Part shown: piece after piece, positions 24,151 through 33,108 of the stretch
How positions within the stretch are numbered: position 1 is the first letter of the stretch
Layout: every line of letters starts with the position of its first letter
Source of the DNA: Opitutaceae bacterium
GTDB taxonomy: Bacteria; Verrucomicrobiota; Verrucomicrobiia; Opitutales; Opitutaceae
DNA length: 40,274 nt
Direction of reading: 5' to 3'
NCBI GenBank assembly: GCA_027485815.1
Contig: JAIXQE010000166.1
Location: 1 to 40,274 of the forward strand
Notes under the pieces: generated by a model
What the model was told of the DNA's origin: nothing
The model's database searches: none
What the model saw: only the letters and a program-made list of their open reading frames with translations
Position numbers and translations under genes: made by a program

Positions 24151-27100
24151 GCACCGTCACTCAGCGCCGGCCCCATCGCCGGCGCGCCGGTGAAGGCCCC
24201 ACCCGGACCGCCCACGAGCGTGCCGCGGAGGAAACCCGTCGCGGGATCGATGGTGCCGGAAAGCCGCGCGCCGCCCGCGCCCGCGGAATTGAAGGCACCC
24301 GTCACGGCGAGGGTACCCACCCCCGCGTCGCGGAACGCGCCGTCCTGCACGAGCCAGGTGATCGACGCGTCGGCCGCGACGATCGCGATGACCTGACTGC
24401 CGGCGCGGCCGGTCAGGCTGCCGACATAAAGTCCCGGCGCGGGGCCGGGCCGGGCCGCGGCGAGCGAGGCGACTCCGATGAACGTCAGCCGGCCGCGGTC
24501 GAGCGTGCCGCTCAGGCCGGAGTCGCTGAGCATCCCGGAAACCGCGGGGCGGCCGTCCGCCTCGCCCGAGTGGAGCGCCCCGGCCGCATCGACCTGCAGG
24601 TCCGGATGGAACGAGACCGCGCTCCCGGCGGAGCTGGTCGGGAACCCGATGAGGACCGCGTGGCGTCCGCGGATCACCGCCGCGGCGAAGCGCCCCGTCT
24701 CGGTCCCGCCCTGGTAACCGCCGGTGAAGATCCGATCCTCCGCGCCGGGTGCCACCGCGAGGACGGTGACCACCGTCGAGGTCGCGACCGCACCCGAGTG
24801 GTCGACCGCCACCGCCGTGAGGCGGTGGATGCCCTCGGAGCCGGGCGTGAAATCCGCCGCGAACGGCGCCGCGGTGTCCGGCGGTCCCAGCGGGGTGCCG
24901 TTCGCGAGGAACTGCACGCTCGCGACGGAACCGTCGGGATCGGTGGCCGTGGCGGTCACGGAGACCTTGACGCCGACGCGCAGGCTCGCGCCCGCCGCGG
25001 GGAACGTGAGTGCGACCACCGGCGGGCGGTTCGCGAGGACGGAAATCATCACCGGCGCGGAAGTCGTGAGGTTGCCGGAATCGTCGCGCGCCTGCGCGAC
25101 CACGGTGTAGGTGCCTGCCGCGGTCGGCGCCCACGACGCGGTGAACGGCGCGGCGGTCGCCGCGGCGACCTCGATCCCGTTCGCGAGGAAGCGCACCGCG
25201 ACGACCCGCCCGTCGGCGTCGGCCGCCACAGCCGCGAGGGTGACCGGCGTGCCCGCGTTGACAGAGGTGCCCGCCACCGGCGCGGTGAGGCCCACGGTCG
25301 GCGGCGTGTTGCCCGCAACGGCCAGGACCAGCGGCTCGGAACTCGCGGACACGCCCGCGCTGTCCGTGGCCACCGCGAGCAGCCGGTACGTGCCCGGCGC
25401 GGCTGGCGTCCATTCGATCCCGTAGGGGGAAGTCGTGTCCGGCGAGCCCAGCGGCGCGCCATTGACGAAGAACTGCACCTGCGCGATCGGGCCGTTGCCC
25501 CCGGAGGCCCGGGCGACGAGCGGCACGGCGGTGCCGGCCACGGGGGGCGTCGAAGGCGGCGGGCCGGAGAGCACGACCGTCGGCGCGCCGCCGGCGGTGA
25601 CCGTGATCGTCACCGGACGGCTCTGCGTCACGTTGCCCGCGTTGTCGGTCGCGCTGGCGGTGAGCGCGTACGTGCCCGCGGTGGACGGGTTCCAGCTGAA
25701 GAGGTAGGGGGCGGCGGCGGCCGAGCCGATGACGCGGCCGTTGGCGAGGAAGCGCAACCCGGTGACGGAGCCGTCGGCGTCGGCCGCGTTGGCCGCGATC
25801 ACGATCTGGTTCCCGAGCCCGAAACTCAGCCCCGCGGCCGGGCTGGTGAGCGCGACGGTGGGCGGGGCGTCGGCGCCGATCGTCACGGTGACCCCCGCGC
25901 TGAGGGCGAGGTTACCCGTGTTGTCCGTGGCCTGGGCCGTGATCAGGTAGGTTCCGGGTGCGGGGGGCGTCCACGCGGTCGTGTACGGCGCGGCGGAGTC
26001 CGGGGTCCCCAGCGGGACGCCGTTCACGAGGAACTGCACCTGGGTGACGGTGCCGTCCGGATCGGAAGCGTCGGCGGCGAGCGTGAGGGGCGTGCCCACG
26101 CCGAAGGCGGATCCGTCGGGCGGGCCGGTGACGGCGACCACCGGGGCCTGGGAACCGGCGACGGTGACCTGCACGGGCGCCGAGTCGGTGATGTTGCCGA
26201 GGTTGTCGGTCGCGCGGGCCTGGACGAGGTAGGTGCCGAGGGCGGCGGGGGTCCAGGTGAAGCTGTAGGGGAAGGTCGGGTCGGCCGCGCCCTGCGCGAC
26301 CCCGTTGAGGAAGAACTGCACCCCCGCGATCGTGCCGCTGGAGGAGGACGCGGCGGCGGTGAGGACCACGGGCACGTTGACCGGCACCAGGGCCTGATCC
26401 GCGGGGCCGGTGACCGCGACCACCGGGGCGGAGCCGGCGACCACGCTGATCGCCAGGGGCGCGCTGACCGCGACGTTGCCGCCGTTGTCGATGGCCTGCG
26501 CGGTGAGCAGGTAATTGCCCGGGGAGGTCGGGATGAAGTCGAACGTGAAGGGGAACGCGGTGTCGGGTGCAGCCAGGGCGACGCCATTGGCGAAGAACTG
26601 GACGCTCGCGACGGAGCCGTCGGGGTCCGCGGCCGCGGCGGTGAGCGTCGTGGCGGTGCCCACCGGCACGGACGCCCCGGCGGCGGGGGCGGTGAGCGCC
26701 ACGGTCGGGCTGGAGCCGCTGCGCGGCACCACGGTGACGGCCACCCCGGCGCTCGGGACCTCGTTGCCGAGCGCATCGCGCGCGACGGCGGTGAGCACCG
26801 CGGGGCCGATGCCGGCGGGGGTCCAGCTGAAGTTGTAGGGGAACGTGGTGTCGATCCCGAGGGCGATGCCGTTGACGAGGAACTGCACCGAGGCGACCAG
26901 GCTGCTGCCCGCGGTGACGTTCGCGACCACGGTCTGCACCGTGCCGGCGGCGAGCGTGGTCCCCGCGGCGGGGCTGGCGACCACCACGGCGGGGGCCGTG
27001 CCGGAACCGACCGAGACCATCACCGGCACGGAAGTGGCCTTGCCGCCCGTCGAGTTGGTCGCGATCGCGGTGAGCGCATAGGTGCCCGGCGCGGTCGGCG

Positions 27101-30100
27101 TCCAAGACACCCCGAACGGGAAGGCGGTCGCGGTGCCGAGGTCGACGCCGTTGGCGAGGAGCTGGATCTGGACGATCGATCCACTGGGGGTCGTCGCGGC
27201 GGCGGTCACCCGGACCGGCGTGTTGACCAGCAGCGCCGAACCGCCGGCCGGCGCGGTCACGGCCACGGTCGGCAGGGGACCGCCGCCACCCCCACCACCG
27301 CCGCCGCCGGCCGCCGCGACCGTCACCACCACGGCGGGGGAAGTCGTCCGCGTGCCGGCGCTGTCGACCGCCACCGCGGTCAGGCTGAACGTCCCCGCGG
27401 CCGCGGGGGTCCAGGGCGTCGCGTAGGGCGCGACGGTGACGGGAGCGCCGAGCGCCTGGCCGTCGACAAGGAACTGCACGCTGGCGATCGTGGCGCCCGG
27501 CGTGGTGGCCGCGGCGCTGGCGGTCACCGTCTGGGCGGCGCCGACCGTGAGCGGCGTGCTGGCGGAGGGGAACGTGACGCTCACGGACGGGGCGGCGTTG
27601 ACCGTGACGGGGACATTGGCGGACACCCCGAGGTTGCCGAAACTGTCGGTCACCAGCGCGCTGAGCGTGTAGCTGCCGACGGCCCGCGGCGTCCACGTGG
27701 CCGCGTACGGGAAGGCCTCGCTCGTGCCGACGCTGGTGCCGTTGACGAAGAACTGGACCGAGCGCACGACGCCGGTCGTGGTGGTGGCGCTGGCCGCGAG
27801 GGTGACGGCGGTGTTGACCAGCACGGTGCCCCCGGCGCCGGGGCTGGTGATCGCGACGGTGGGGGGCGTGGCGGGGCTGGGCAGGGTGTTGGTGCGCCGG
27901 TCGAACAGGAGGACGTCGCGCGCGTTGTTGGCGTCGGGGGAGAGCAGGTTCGTGGCGCCGTGCACCAGCCCGGCGGGGCCGTCGGCGTCGAAGGGGAACG
28001 CGACCCAGCGGCCGTCCGCGCTGATCACCGGGAAGATGTCCGCCGCGGCGGTGGTCTGCGCCGTCGTGAGGTCGTAGGCCTGGAAGCCGAAGCGGTTGAC
28101 GCTCACGATGGAGGTCCGGATGCGGCCCGCCTCGTCGTAGGTGGCGTTGTCGTCGGTATCGCGGTCCATCACGTACACGTTGAGCCCGCCGTTGCCGCTG
28201 CCGCCCGGGGAGGCGCGGCCGAGGGTGTCACCGGGGGCCAGGTTGTTGGCGAGGGAGACGAAGGTCACGAACCGGCCGGTCGCGCTCACGGAAGGGTTGA
28301 GGCTGCCGAGCCGCGAGCCGGTCACGGTCGTCACCGTGGGGTCGATCGCCTCGACGCCGGTGCTGGAGACGCTGACGCGGGTGACCGCGCCGCTGACGCG
28401 GTCGGCGACGAACACATCGGCCATGCCGTTGGCGTCGGCGGCGACCAGGTTGGTGGCGTCGCTGGTGAAGGCGATCCAGCGGCCGTCGGCGGCGGGACCC
28501 GCGGGGATGCCGGGGTTGCGGCTGAGGGACGGATGGCGGCTGTCGGCGTCCGCCTCGGTGCCGGCCGGGGCGACGCTGACCAGCACGGTGGCGCCGGCGG
28601 GCACTTGGCGCACGTACACGTGCTGGCGGCCGGCGGTGGTGGGGTTGGCGACGAGGTTCGTCGCGCGCGAGGCGAAGGCGACAAACTGACCGTCGGCGCT
28701 GACCGCGGCCTGGGTGGCGGCGGCATTGCCGGCGGCACCGCCGGGGGCGAGGTCGACCAGCACCGTGGCGGTGTTGCCGGGAGCGTCGAGGACGCCCGAG
28801 TTGCTCACGTCGCGGTCCCGCAGGTAGACGTGGCTGACGCCGGGGGCGGTACCGCCGGCGACGAGGTTGGTGGCCGTCGACTCGAACGCGAGGAAGCGTC
28901 CGGTGTGGCTGAGCATCGGCCGAAAGCTGGAGCCGTTGGCCTGGGTGCCGTCGGCGGCGAGGGTCTGGAGCGCGATCGCGCCGGTCAGCGTGTCGACCGC
29001 GAAGATGTCGGTGAACCCGTTCACATCGCCGATCACGAGGTTCGCGGCATCGGAGGCGAAGGCGGCCTGGCGGCCGTTGCCGGAGAGGGTCGGGTGCTCC
29101 GAGGGGGCGGCGGCCTGGACCCCCTGCTGGGAGAGGCTCAGCCGGCGGACGAGGCTGATCTGGCTGTCGAACAGGAAGATGTCGCGGACGCCGTTGGTGT
29201 CCCCCGGGACGAGGTTGGCGGCGTCGGAGGCGAAGACCGTGTAGCGGCCATCGGCGCTGAGCGCGGGGTTGTCGCTGCGGGCGTTGCCGCTCGGGCTGGC
29301 GCCGCCCGGTCCGGTGGTGCTGGCCAGGTAGACCGTGGGGAAGGTGGTGGGCTGGATCGCGATGCGGGTGGCGGCGAGGTCCTGCCAGATGTTGTTGCCG
29401 TTGCGGGTCAGGTCTTCCTCGACCGTCTCCGCGACGGCATTGAGGGAATCGATCTTGGCCAGCACGTAGTAGGAGCCGGCGAAGTTGCCCGGCATCACCT
29501 GCTGCCAGGTGAGCACCTGCTCGGTCGAATCGGCGTCGAGCTTGGTCGAGCGGTCGAAGGTGGTGAGCTGGAAATCATCGGCGTCGCCGAAGACCGGGTT
29601 GGCCGAGAGCACGACCTGGATCCGGAACTGGGTGAGCCCGGGCACCGGGACGAAGGGGACGTTGTTCACCCCGTTCGAGGTCGTCGCGTTGAGGTACTTC
29701 AGCGTCATCGGCACGACCGCGCCCCCCGTGAGGGCCGGGTTCGCCGTGTAGGTGAGCGAGACGATCTGGAAGTCGGGTTTCCCGACCACCGAGAAGGCGG
29801 GGGTGGAGGTGGCGAACGAGCGACCCTTCCAATCGCCCGCGGCGGCGCCGGTGTGGCTCACCCAGGTCAGCGCGACGCGGTAGGGGCCGGCCTCGGTGAA
29901 GCTGACCGGGACGATGGCGTTGAGGTCGACCGTCCCGGCCGTGCCGCCGCCGGCGAGGCCCGCGCTGAGCGTCCCGGTGCCGGTGAAGGAGAACGTGTAA
30001 CCGGTGGAGACGTGGGTGAAGGTCACGCCGAGCGTCGCCGTGCTGCCGGCCGGCCAGGTGTCGGCGGCGACGGCAATCGGGAGGCCGGTGACGGGGGAAA

Positions 30101-30272
30101 TGCCGGAGGCACCCGAGTTGGTGACCCCGACCGACAGCGTGATCTGGTCGCCGGGCTTGGCCTCGGCGGGGCGGATGGTGACGCCGGTGAGGCTGAGTTC
30201 CGGGGCGGCGACGAGGGCGGCGGGCGCAAGGGCCAGCAGCAGGCCGGTGAAGAGGCGGGACCAGGCGTGCAT
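23322..30272 (-). CDS. Giant secreted repeat protein: CARDB, 7-blade propeller, 11 Ig-like repeats
   Basis: A 2316-residue exported protein. A signal peptide (MHAWSRLFTGLLLALAPAAL) is followed by two CARDB-like domains (about 25-160 and 165-325). Residues 328-798 hold seven units of the type NPALSADGRYTVFASDAANL ending in DIFLFD, a TolB/PD40-like seven-blade propeller. Residues 799-1839 are 11 Ig-like units of about 94 residues, each with a line like VASVQFLVNGxxLG. A Gly10 run separates units 2 and 3. A unique segment (about 1840-2040) leads to two copies of an AVGPSL-type tail domain (about 2040-2162 and 2176-2315). It is 18 bp after the secretin gene, hence probably in the same operon and possibly its cargo or a surface adhesin. 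No catalytic motif is seen. Confidence 0.93.
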   Translation of the reverse strand: MHAWSRLFTGLLLALAPAALVAAPELSLTGVTIRPAEAKPGDQITLSVGVTNSGASGISPVTGLPIAVAADTWPAGSTATLGVTFTHVSTGYTFSFTGTGTLSAGLAGGGTAGTVDLNAIVPVSFTEAGPYRVALTWVSHTGAAAGDWKGRSFATSTPAFSVVGKPDFQIVSLTYTANPALTGGAVVPMTLKYLNATTSNGVNNVPFVPVPGLTQFRIQVVLSANPVFGDADDFQLTTFDRSTKLDADSTEQVLTWQQVMPGNFAGSYYVLAKIDSLNAVAETVEEDLTRNGNNIWQDLAATRIAIQPTTFPTVYLASTTGPGGASPSGNARSDNPALSADGRYTVFASDAANLVPGDTNGVRDIFLFDSQISLVRRLSLSQQGVQAAAPSEHPTLSGNGRQAAFASDAANLVIGDVNGFTDIFAVDTLTGAIALQTLAADGTQANGSSFRPMLSHTGRFLAFESTATNLVAGGTAPGVSHVYLRDRDVSNSGVLDAPGNTATVLVDLAPGGAAGNAAATQAAVSADGQFVAFASRATNLVANPTTAGRQHVYVRQVPAGATVLVSVAPAGTEADADSRHPSLSRNPGIPAGPAADGRWIAFTSDATNLVAADANGMADVFVADRVSGAVTRVSVSSTGVEAIDPTVTTVTGSRLGSLNPSVSATGRFVTFVSLANNLAPGDTLGRASPGGSGNGGLNVYVMDRDTDDNATYDEAGRIRTSIVSVNRFGFQAYDLTTAQTTAAADIFPVISADGRWVAFPFDADGPAGLVHGATNLLSPDANNARDVLLFDRRTNTLPSPATPPTVAITSPGAGGTVLVNTAVTLAASATTTTGVVRSVQFFVNGTSVGTSEAFPYAATWTPRAVGSYTLSALVTDSFGNLGVSANVPVTVNAAPSVSVTFPSASTPLTVGAAQTVTASAAATTPGATIASVQFLVDGQALGAPVTVAPYATPWTPAAAGTFSLTAVAVDSAGTRTTSPAVVVTVAAAGGGGGGGGGGPLPTVAVTAPAGGSALLVNTPVRVTAAATTPSGSIVQIQLLANGVDLGTATAFPFGVSWTPTAPGTYALTAIATNSTGGKATSVPVMVSVGSGTAPAVVVASPAAGTTLAAGTVQTVVANVTAGSSLVASVQFLVNGIALGIDTTFPYNFSWTPAGIGPAVLTAVARDALGNEVPSAGVAVTVVPRSGSSPTVALTAPAAGASVPVGTATTLTAAAADPDGSVASVQFFANGVALAAPDTAFPFTFDFIPTSPGNYLLTAQAIDNGGNVAVSAPLAISVVAGSAPVVAVTGPADQALVPVNVPVVLTAAASSSSGTIAGVQFFLNGVAQGAADPTFPYSFTWTPAALGTYLVQARATDNLGNITDSAPVQVTVAGSQAPVVAVTGPPDGSAFGVGTPLTLAADASDPDGTVTQVQFLVNGVPLGTPDSAAPYTTAWTPPAPGTYLITAQATDNTGNLALSAGVTVTIGADAPPTVALTSPAAGLSFGLGNQIVIAANAADADGSVTGLRFLANGRVIGSAAAAPYLFSWNPSTAGTYALTASATDNAGNVTQSRPVTITVTAGGAPTVVLSGPPPSTPPVAGTAVPLVARASGGNGPIAQVQFFVNGAPLGSPDTTSPYGIEWTPAAPGTYRLLAVATDSAGVSASSEPLVLAVAGNTPPTVGLTAPVAGTSVNAGTPVTLAAVAADADGRVVAVRFLANGIEVAAATAAPFTASWAPTAAGTYTVVAQARDDSGNLTTSAPVMISVLANRPPVVALTFPAAGASLRVGVKVSVTATATDPDGSVASVQFLANGTPLGPPDTAAPFAADFTPGSEGIHRLTAVAVDHSGAVATSTVVTVLAVAPGAEDRIFTGGYQGGTETGRFAAAVIRGRHAVLIGFPTSSAGSAVSFHPDLQVDAAGALHSGEADGRPAVSGMLSDSGLSGTLDRGRLTFIGVASLAAARPGPAPGLYVGSLTGRAGSQVIAIVAADASITWLVQDGAFRDAGVGTLAVTGAFNSAGAGGARLSGTIDPATGFLRGTLVGGPGGAFTGAPAMGPALSDGALRNLSTRGQVGAGGNILIAGFVVTGPEPKQVLVRAVGPSLAGFGVAGTLTDPVLEIYRGDTRLASNDNWGGAEPVQRLAGQVGAFPLQTSSLDAALVLTLAPGAYTAQVSGVAGRTGVALVELYDADAAVPFPARKLVNVATRGVVGGGQGQLIAGFVVGGTVPKRFLIRGVGPALAALSPGLGALPDPWLQVVRTESRPTGVVDVLVRENDSWDIGNPPGVVAAATAAVGAFPLPAGGRDAALLLTLPPGTYSAQVGGPAGATGVALVEVYEMP
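24755..27875 (-). repeat. Eleven tandem Ig-like domain units, about 284 bp each
   Basis: Coding repeats inside the giant secreted protein. Each unit begins with a line such as PPTVALTSPAAG, contains VQFLVNGVPLG, then YTTAWTPPAPGTYLITAxAT and DNxGNxxxSxxVTVTV. They resemble the bacterial Ig domains often called Big_7/Big_9. The units are diverged in sequence rather than near-identical, so they are old duplications and not a recent expansion. Confidence 0.88.
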
Positions 30273-30290
30273 CGGGGGGGCGGGGCCGCT

Positions 30291-32066
30291 TCAGCGCTGG
30301 GCGGGCGTGGCGGGCAGGGGCCGGTTCGCGTCGTCGACGAAGGGACTGGAGCCGTCGCGCCAGCCGGGGAGCTCCTCGCGGCGGAGCTGCAGGCCGCGCA
30401 GGCGGGCCGAGTCAAAGACCTGCTCCACCGTGGCGCCCTCCGCGCTGATGGTCTTCGCGGTGATGAAGATGATCAGGTTGTTCGAATCCTTCTGCCGCCC
30501 ATCGCTGCGGAAGAGCCGCCCCAGCACCGGGATCGAGCCGAGCACGGGCACCTTGGTCACGGCGTCGGAGGCCGTGGACTGGAGCAGCCCGCCGATGCCC
30601 ATCGTGTAGCCGTCGGCGAGGGAGACCGTGGTCTGCGTCTTTCGCGTCTCGATGATCGGGATCTCGTTCCCGTTGAACGAGACGTTGTTGAAGGACTGGC
30701 TGACCTCCGGGGCGACCGTGAGGCGGATGAGCCCGCGCGAGTTCACCTGGGGCGTGACCCGGAGGATCACGCCGATCGGCTTGAAGTCGAAGCCGTTGAC
30801 CTCGAGGTTGCCCGTCTGCTGGTTGTACTGGTAGCGCGGGATCGGGCGCTCCTGGCCGACGTTGATCGTGGCCTCGGAGTTGTTGAGGGTCACGATCGTC
30901 GGGTTCGAGACGATCTTCACCTGGCTCTGCTGCTGGAGCGCGCTGAGCACGAGGCGGAACTCATCGGCCGAGAAGACCGCGTTGAGGGTGCGCGCCGTCC
31001 CGTCGTTGTTCACCAGCGAGGCGAGGTTGTTGAAGGCGCTGGTGGCCCCCTGGGTGACGGCGGAGGTGACGCCGCCGGTGGCCGCCGTGGTGGCGGCGTT
31101 GGTCAGGGAGCTGGTGACGCCGGTGGTGGCCGTCGAAGTGGGGACGCCGTTGGTGGAAGTGACTGTGTTGGCGTTGGAGCTGCCGGAGTTCTGGCCCGAG
31201 GTGGAGCTGGTGGTGCTGCCCTGGTTATTGCCGGAGGTCGTGGACCCGGTGGTGCCGTCGTTGCGGTTGAAGCCGGCGCTGCCCGTCTGGTCGCGGGTGC
31301 GCTGGACCGTGGCCAGGCCCTTCTCCTTGTCCGGACCGACGCCGACGCGGTAGTTGGCGAGGGAGGACCAGTTGACCCCGAGGTTCTTCACGTCGTTGTC
31401 GGAGACCTCGATGAACTTGGTCTCGATCATCACCTGGTCCGCGGTGCGGTCGAGCTGCTCGACGATCGCCTTGATGCGGGCGAGGCGGGCCGGCCGCTCG
31501 GTGATGATCAGGCTGTTGCTGCGCGCATCAACGACCAGCTTGCCGCCCGTGCCGGCGTCGACCAGCGACGTGACCGTGGGCAGGAGGTCCGCGGCCTTGG
31601 CGGCGTTGAGGACGAAGACGTCGGTCGTGACGGGCTCCTGACCGAGGGCGTCGTTGCTGACGATCTTGATGATGTTGCCCTCCTCCTTGTAGGAGAAGCC
31701 GGCCGGCTGGAGGATGCTGTCGAAGATCTGACGCCAGGTGACGTCGCGGAGCTTGATCGTGGTGCGCCCCTTGAGGCTTTCGGGCACGATGATGTTCAAT
31801 TCGAAGAGGTCGGCGACGTTGCGGAGGATGTTGCGGATCTCCTCCTCCGGGAAGTCCACCGACAGGACGTCGCGGGCGGCGGCGGCGCGCGGGGGCGGCG
31901 CGGCCTCGGCGCTGGCGGACGCGCTGGCGGACGCGGAGGCGGACGCGGGGCGGCTGGCGGCGACCACGACGACCGGGGCGGGGGTGGACTCCGGGGCGGC
32001 GGCCCGGCCGGCCGGGAGTGCGCCGAACGTGGTCAGCAGGAGGGCGAAGGCGGGGCGGGGGGTCAT
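30291..32066 (-). CDS. Secretin (PilQ/GspD family)
   Basis: A 591-residue outer-membrane channel protein. After a signal peptide (MTPRPAFALLLTTFGALPAG) and an SASASASASASA run (41-53) comes a secretin/TonB short N domain (about 68-138: ILRNVADLFELNIIVPESLK) and an N1 domain (about 148-208: LLPTVTSLVDAGTGGKLVVD, LIITERPARLARIKAIVEQL). The secretin core covers about 375-545 with PIGVILRVTPQV, VSLADGYTMGIGGLL, VPVLGSIPVLGRLFRS and NLIIFITAKTI. A Ser/Thr/Asn/Gly-rich insert of about 90 residues (262-355) splits the N domains from the core. The start overlaps the preceding stop (ATGA). With PilM/N/O-like genes upstream it is closer to PilQ in context, but a type II secretion role is equally open. 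Confidence 0.93.
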   Translation of the reverse strand: MTPRPAFALLLTTFGALPAGRAAAPESTPAPVVVVAASRPASASASASASASAEAAPPPRAAAARDVLSVDFPEEEIRNILRNVADLFELNIIVPESLKGRTTIKLRDVTWRQIFDSILQPAGFSYKEEGNIIKIVSNDALGQEPVTTDVFVLNAAKAADLLPTVTSLVDAGTGGKLVVDARSNSLIITERPARLARIKAIVEQLDRTADQVMIETKFIEVSDNDVKNLGVNWSSLANYRVGVGPDKEKGLATVQRTRDQTGSAGFNRNDGTTGSTTSGNNQGSTTSSTSGQNSGSSNANTVTSTNGVPTSTATTGVTSSLTNAATTAATGGVTSAVTQGATSAFNNLASLVNNDGTARTLNAVFSADEFRLVLSALQQQSQVKIVSNPTIVTLNNSEATINVGQERPIPRYQYNQQTGNLEVNGFDFKPIGVILRVTPQVNSRGLIRLTVAPEVSQSFNNVSFNGNEIPIIETRKTQTTVSLADGYTMGIGGLLQSTASDAVTKVPVLGSIPVLGRLFRSDGRQKDSNNLIIFITAKTISAEGATVEQVFDSARLRGLQLRREELPGWRDGSSPFVDDANRPLPATPAQR

Positions 32067-32554
32067 TTGGGCACGGACTTGATCGTCCGGGTGGTTTCCT
32101 GTTCCCGGTACCGCAGGGTGTAGGTGGTCCGGGTGACTTCGGCCAGCAGCAGCTCGTGCTCCTGACCCTGGTGGCTGACGGTGAAACGCGTGCCCGCCGG
32201 ATGATGGCGGTTGGAGAGGATCAGCAGGTGCGAGCCGCGCAGCACGATCACGCCCGAAGGGGATAGTTGCGCGGCGAGCAGCTCAAGCGTTTCCCGATCG
32301 CCGCGCGGCTTTTCCGCCGGGCCCGCGGCGCCCTTGGGATCCGCCGGATCCGCCACCTCGAACCCCGCCGGGGCGAACGGCGAGGGCGCCTCCGCCGGCG
32401 CGGGGACGGGCCGGGTGCGCGCCGCGAGGGCTTCCGCGGCCGCGACCTGGGCGGCGCGTTGCGCGGGCGGAGGGAGGTCACCGGGGGACTCCGCGGCGAC
32501 GGCGGGAAGGGCGAGCCACACCGCCAGCAGGACGAGGGGAAGACGCGCGTTCAT
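32063..32554 (-). CDS. Periplasmic protein in the PilP position
   Basis: A 163-residue exported protein: signal peptide MNARLPLVLLAVWLALPAVA, a Pro/Ala-rich middle (about 24-85), then a small beta-rich C-terminal domain (SPSGVIVLRGSHLLILSNRH, GQEHELLLAEVTRTTYTLRY). It has no lipobox Cys, unlike many PilP lipoproteins. Place, size and layout fit the inner-membrane-to-secretin connector (PilP or GspC homology region), yet direct sequence likeness is weak. It overlaps both neighbours by 4 bp (ATGA at each end), so its output is tied to that of the PilO-like protein and the secretin. Confidence 0.75.
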   Translation of the reverse strand: MNARLPLVLLAVWLALPAVAAESPGDLPPPAQRAAQVAAAEALAARTRPVPAPAEAPSPFAPAGFEVADPADPKGAAGPAEKPRGDRETLELLAAQLSPSGVIVLRGSHLLILSNRHHPAGTRFTVSHQGQEHELLLAEVTRTTYTLRYREQETTRTIKSVPK

Positions 32555-33108
32555 GGGCGACCAAGGAGTTCCACCGCGACGGTGACGCTGAGGGCTTCGT
32601 GCCGGCTGGTGGGATTGGCGACCACGCTCATCGTCTGCACCCGGACGTAACGCTCGTCGGCTTCCAGCAACTCCAGGAACCCGAGCACCTGCGGCCAGGA
32701 GCCCTGGAGGGAGAGGGAGAACGGCACCGGGATCACGCGGGGGGTCGCGCCCTTGGGGGGCGGCGGGACGGGCTGGGGCCGCAGTTCGGTCAGCTTCACG
32801 CCCGCCGCGCGCTCCAGCCGATAGAAGAACTCCGCGTGGGGGCCGATTTCCGTGCCGCGCAGGATCCGCGCCTCGACCGTCCGGCGGGCCGCCGCGAGGT
32901 CCGTCGCCTGCTCGGGCAGCTGGGCCGCCTGCTTCACATTGCGGCCGAGCCGGTTGGCCTGAACCTGCTTGGCCGCCAGTTGCTTCTCCGCCGCATCCAG
33001 CGCGTCGGAGCGCCAGAAGGAGACGCCGGCCAGCAGGAGCACGAGGCCGCCGAGGGCGACGCCCACCAGATTCGAACGGAGCAACGCCAGCGTGTGCGCG
33101 AGGTTCAT
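32551..33108 (-). CDS. PilO-like pilus assembly protein
   Basis: A 185-residue inner-membrane protein with one N-terminal span (LVGVALGGLVLLLAGVSFW, about 14-32), a coiled-coil-forming helix (ALDAAEKQLAAKQVQANRL, about 36-75), and a ferredoxin-like C-terminal domain (FFYRLERAAGVKLTEL, VPFSLSLQGSWPQVLGFLEL). This is the layout of PilO/GspM. PilO pairs with PilN to link the cytoplasmic PilM ring to the secretin. It overlaps the PilN-like gene by 4 bp upstream and the PilP-position gene by 4 bp downstream. Confidence 0.82.
   Translation of the reverse strand: MNLAHTLALLRSNLVGVALGGLVLLLAGVSFWRSDALDAAEKQLAAKQVQANRLGRNVKQAAQLPEQATDLAAARRTVEARILRGTEIGPHAEFFYRLERAAGVKLTELRPQPVPPPPKGATPRVIPVPFSLSLQGSWPQVLGFLELLEADERYVRVQTMSVVANPTSRHEALSVTVAVELLGRP

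Noticed and set aside
24755-27875. Possible CRISPR or satellite array
   Set aside because: The periodicity of about 284 bp is protein-coding (Ig domains), units are diverged and there are no short identical repeats with unique spacers.
23181-32123. A nearly 9-kb open frame on the plus strand (about 2980 codons), with repeats
   Set aside because: It is the antisense mirror of the giant protein and secretin genes. Its product is a Gly/Arg/Ala/His/Val-rich string with no domain, and its periodicity comes from the Ig repeats on the other strand.
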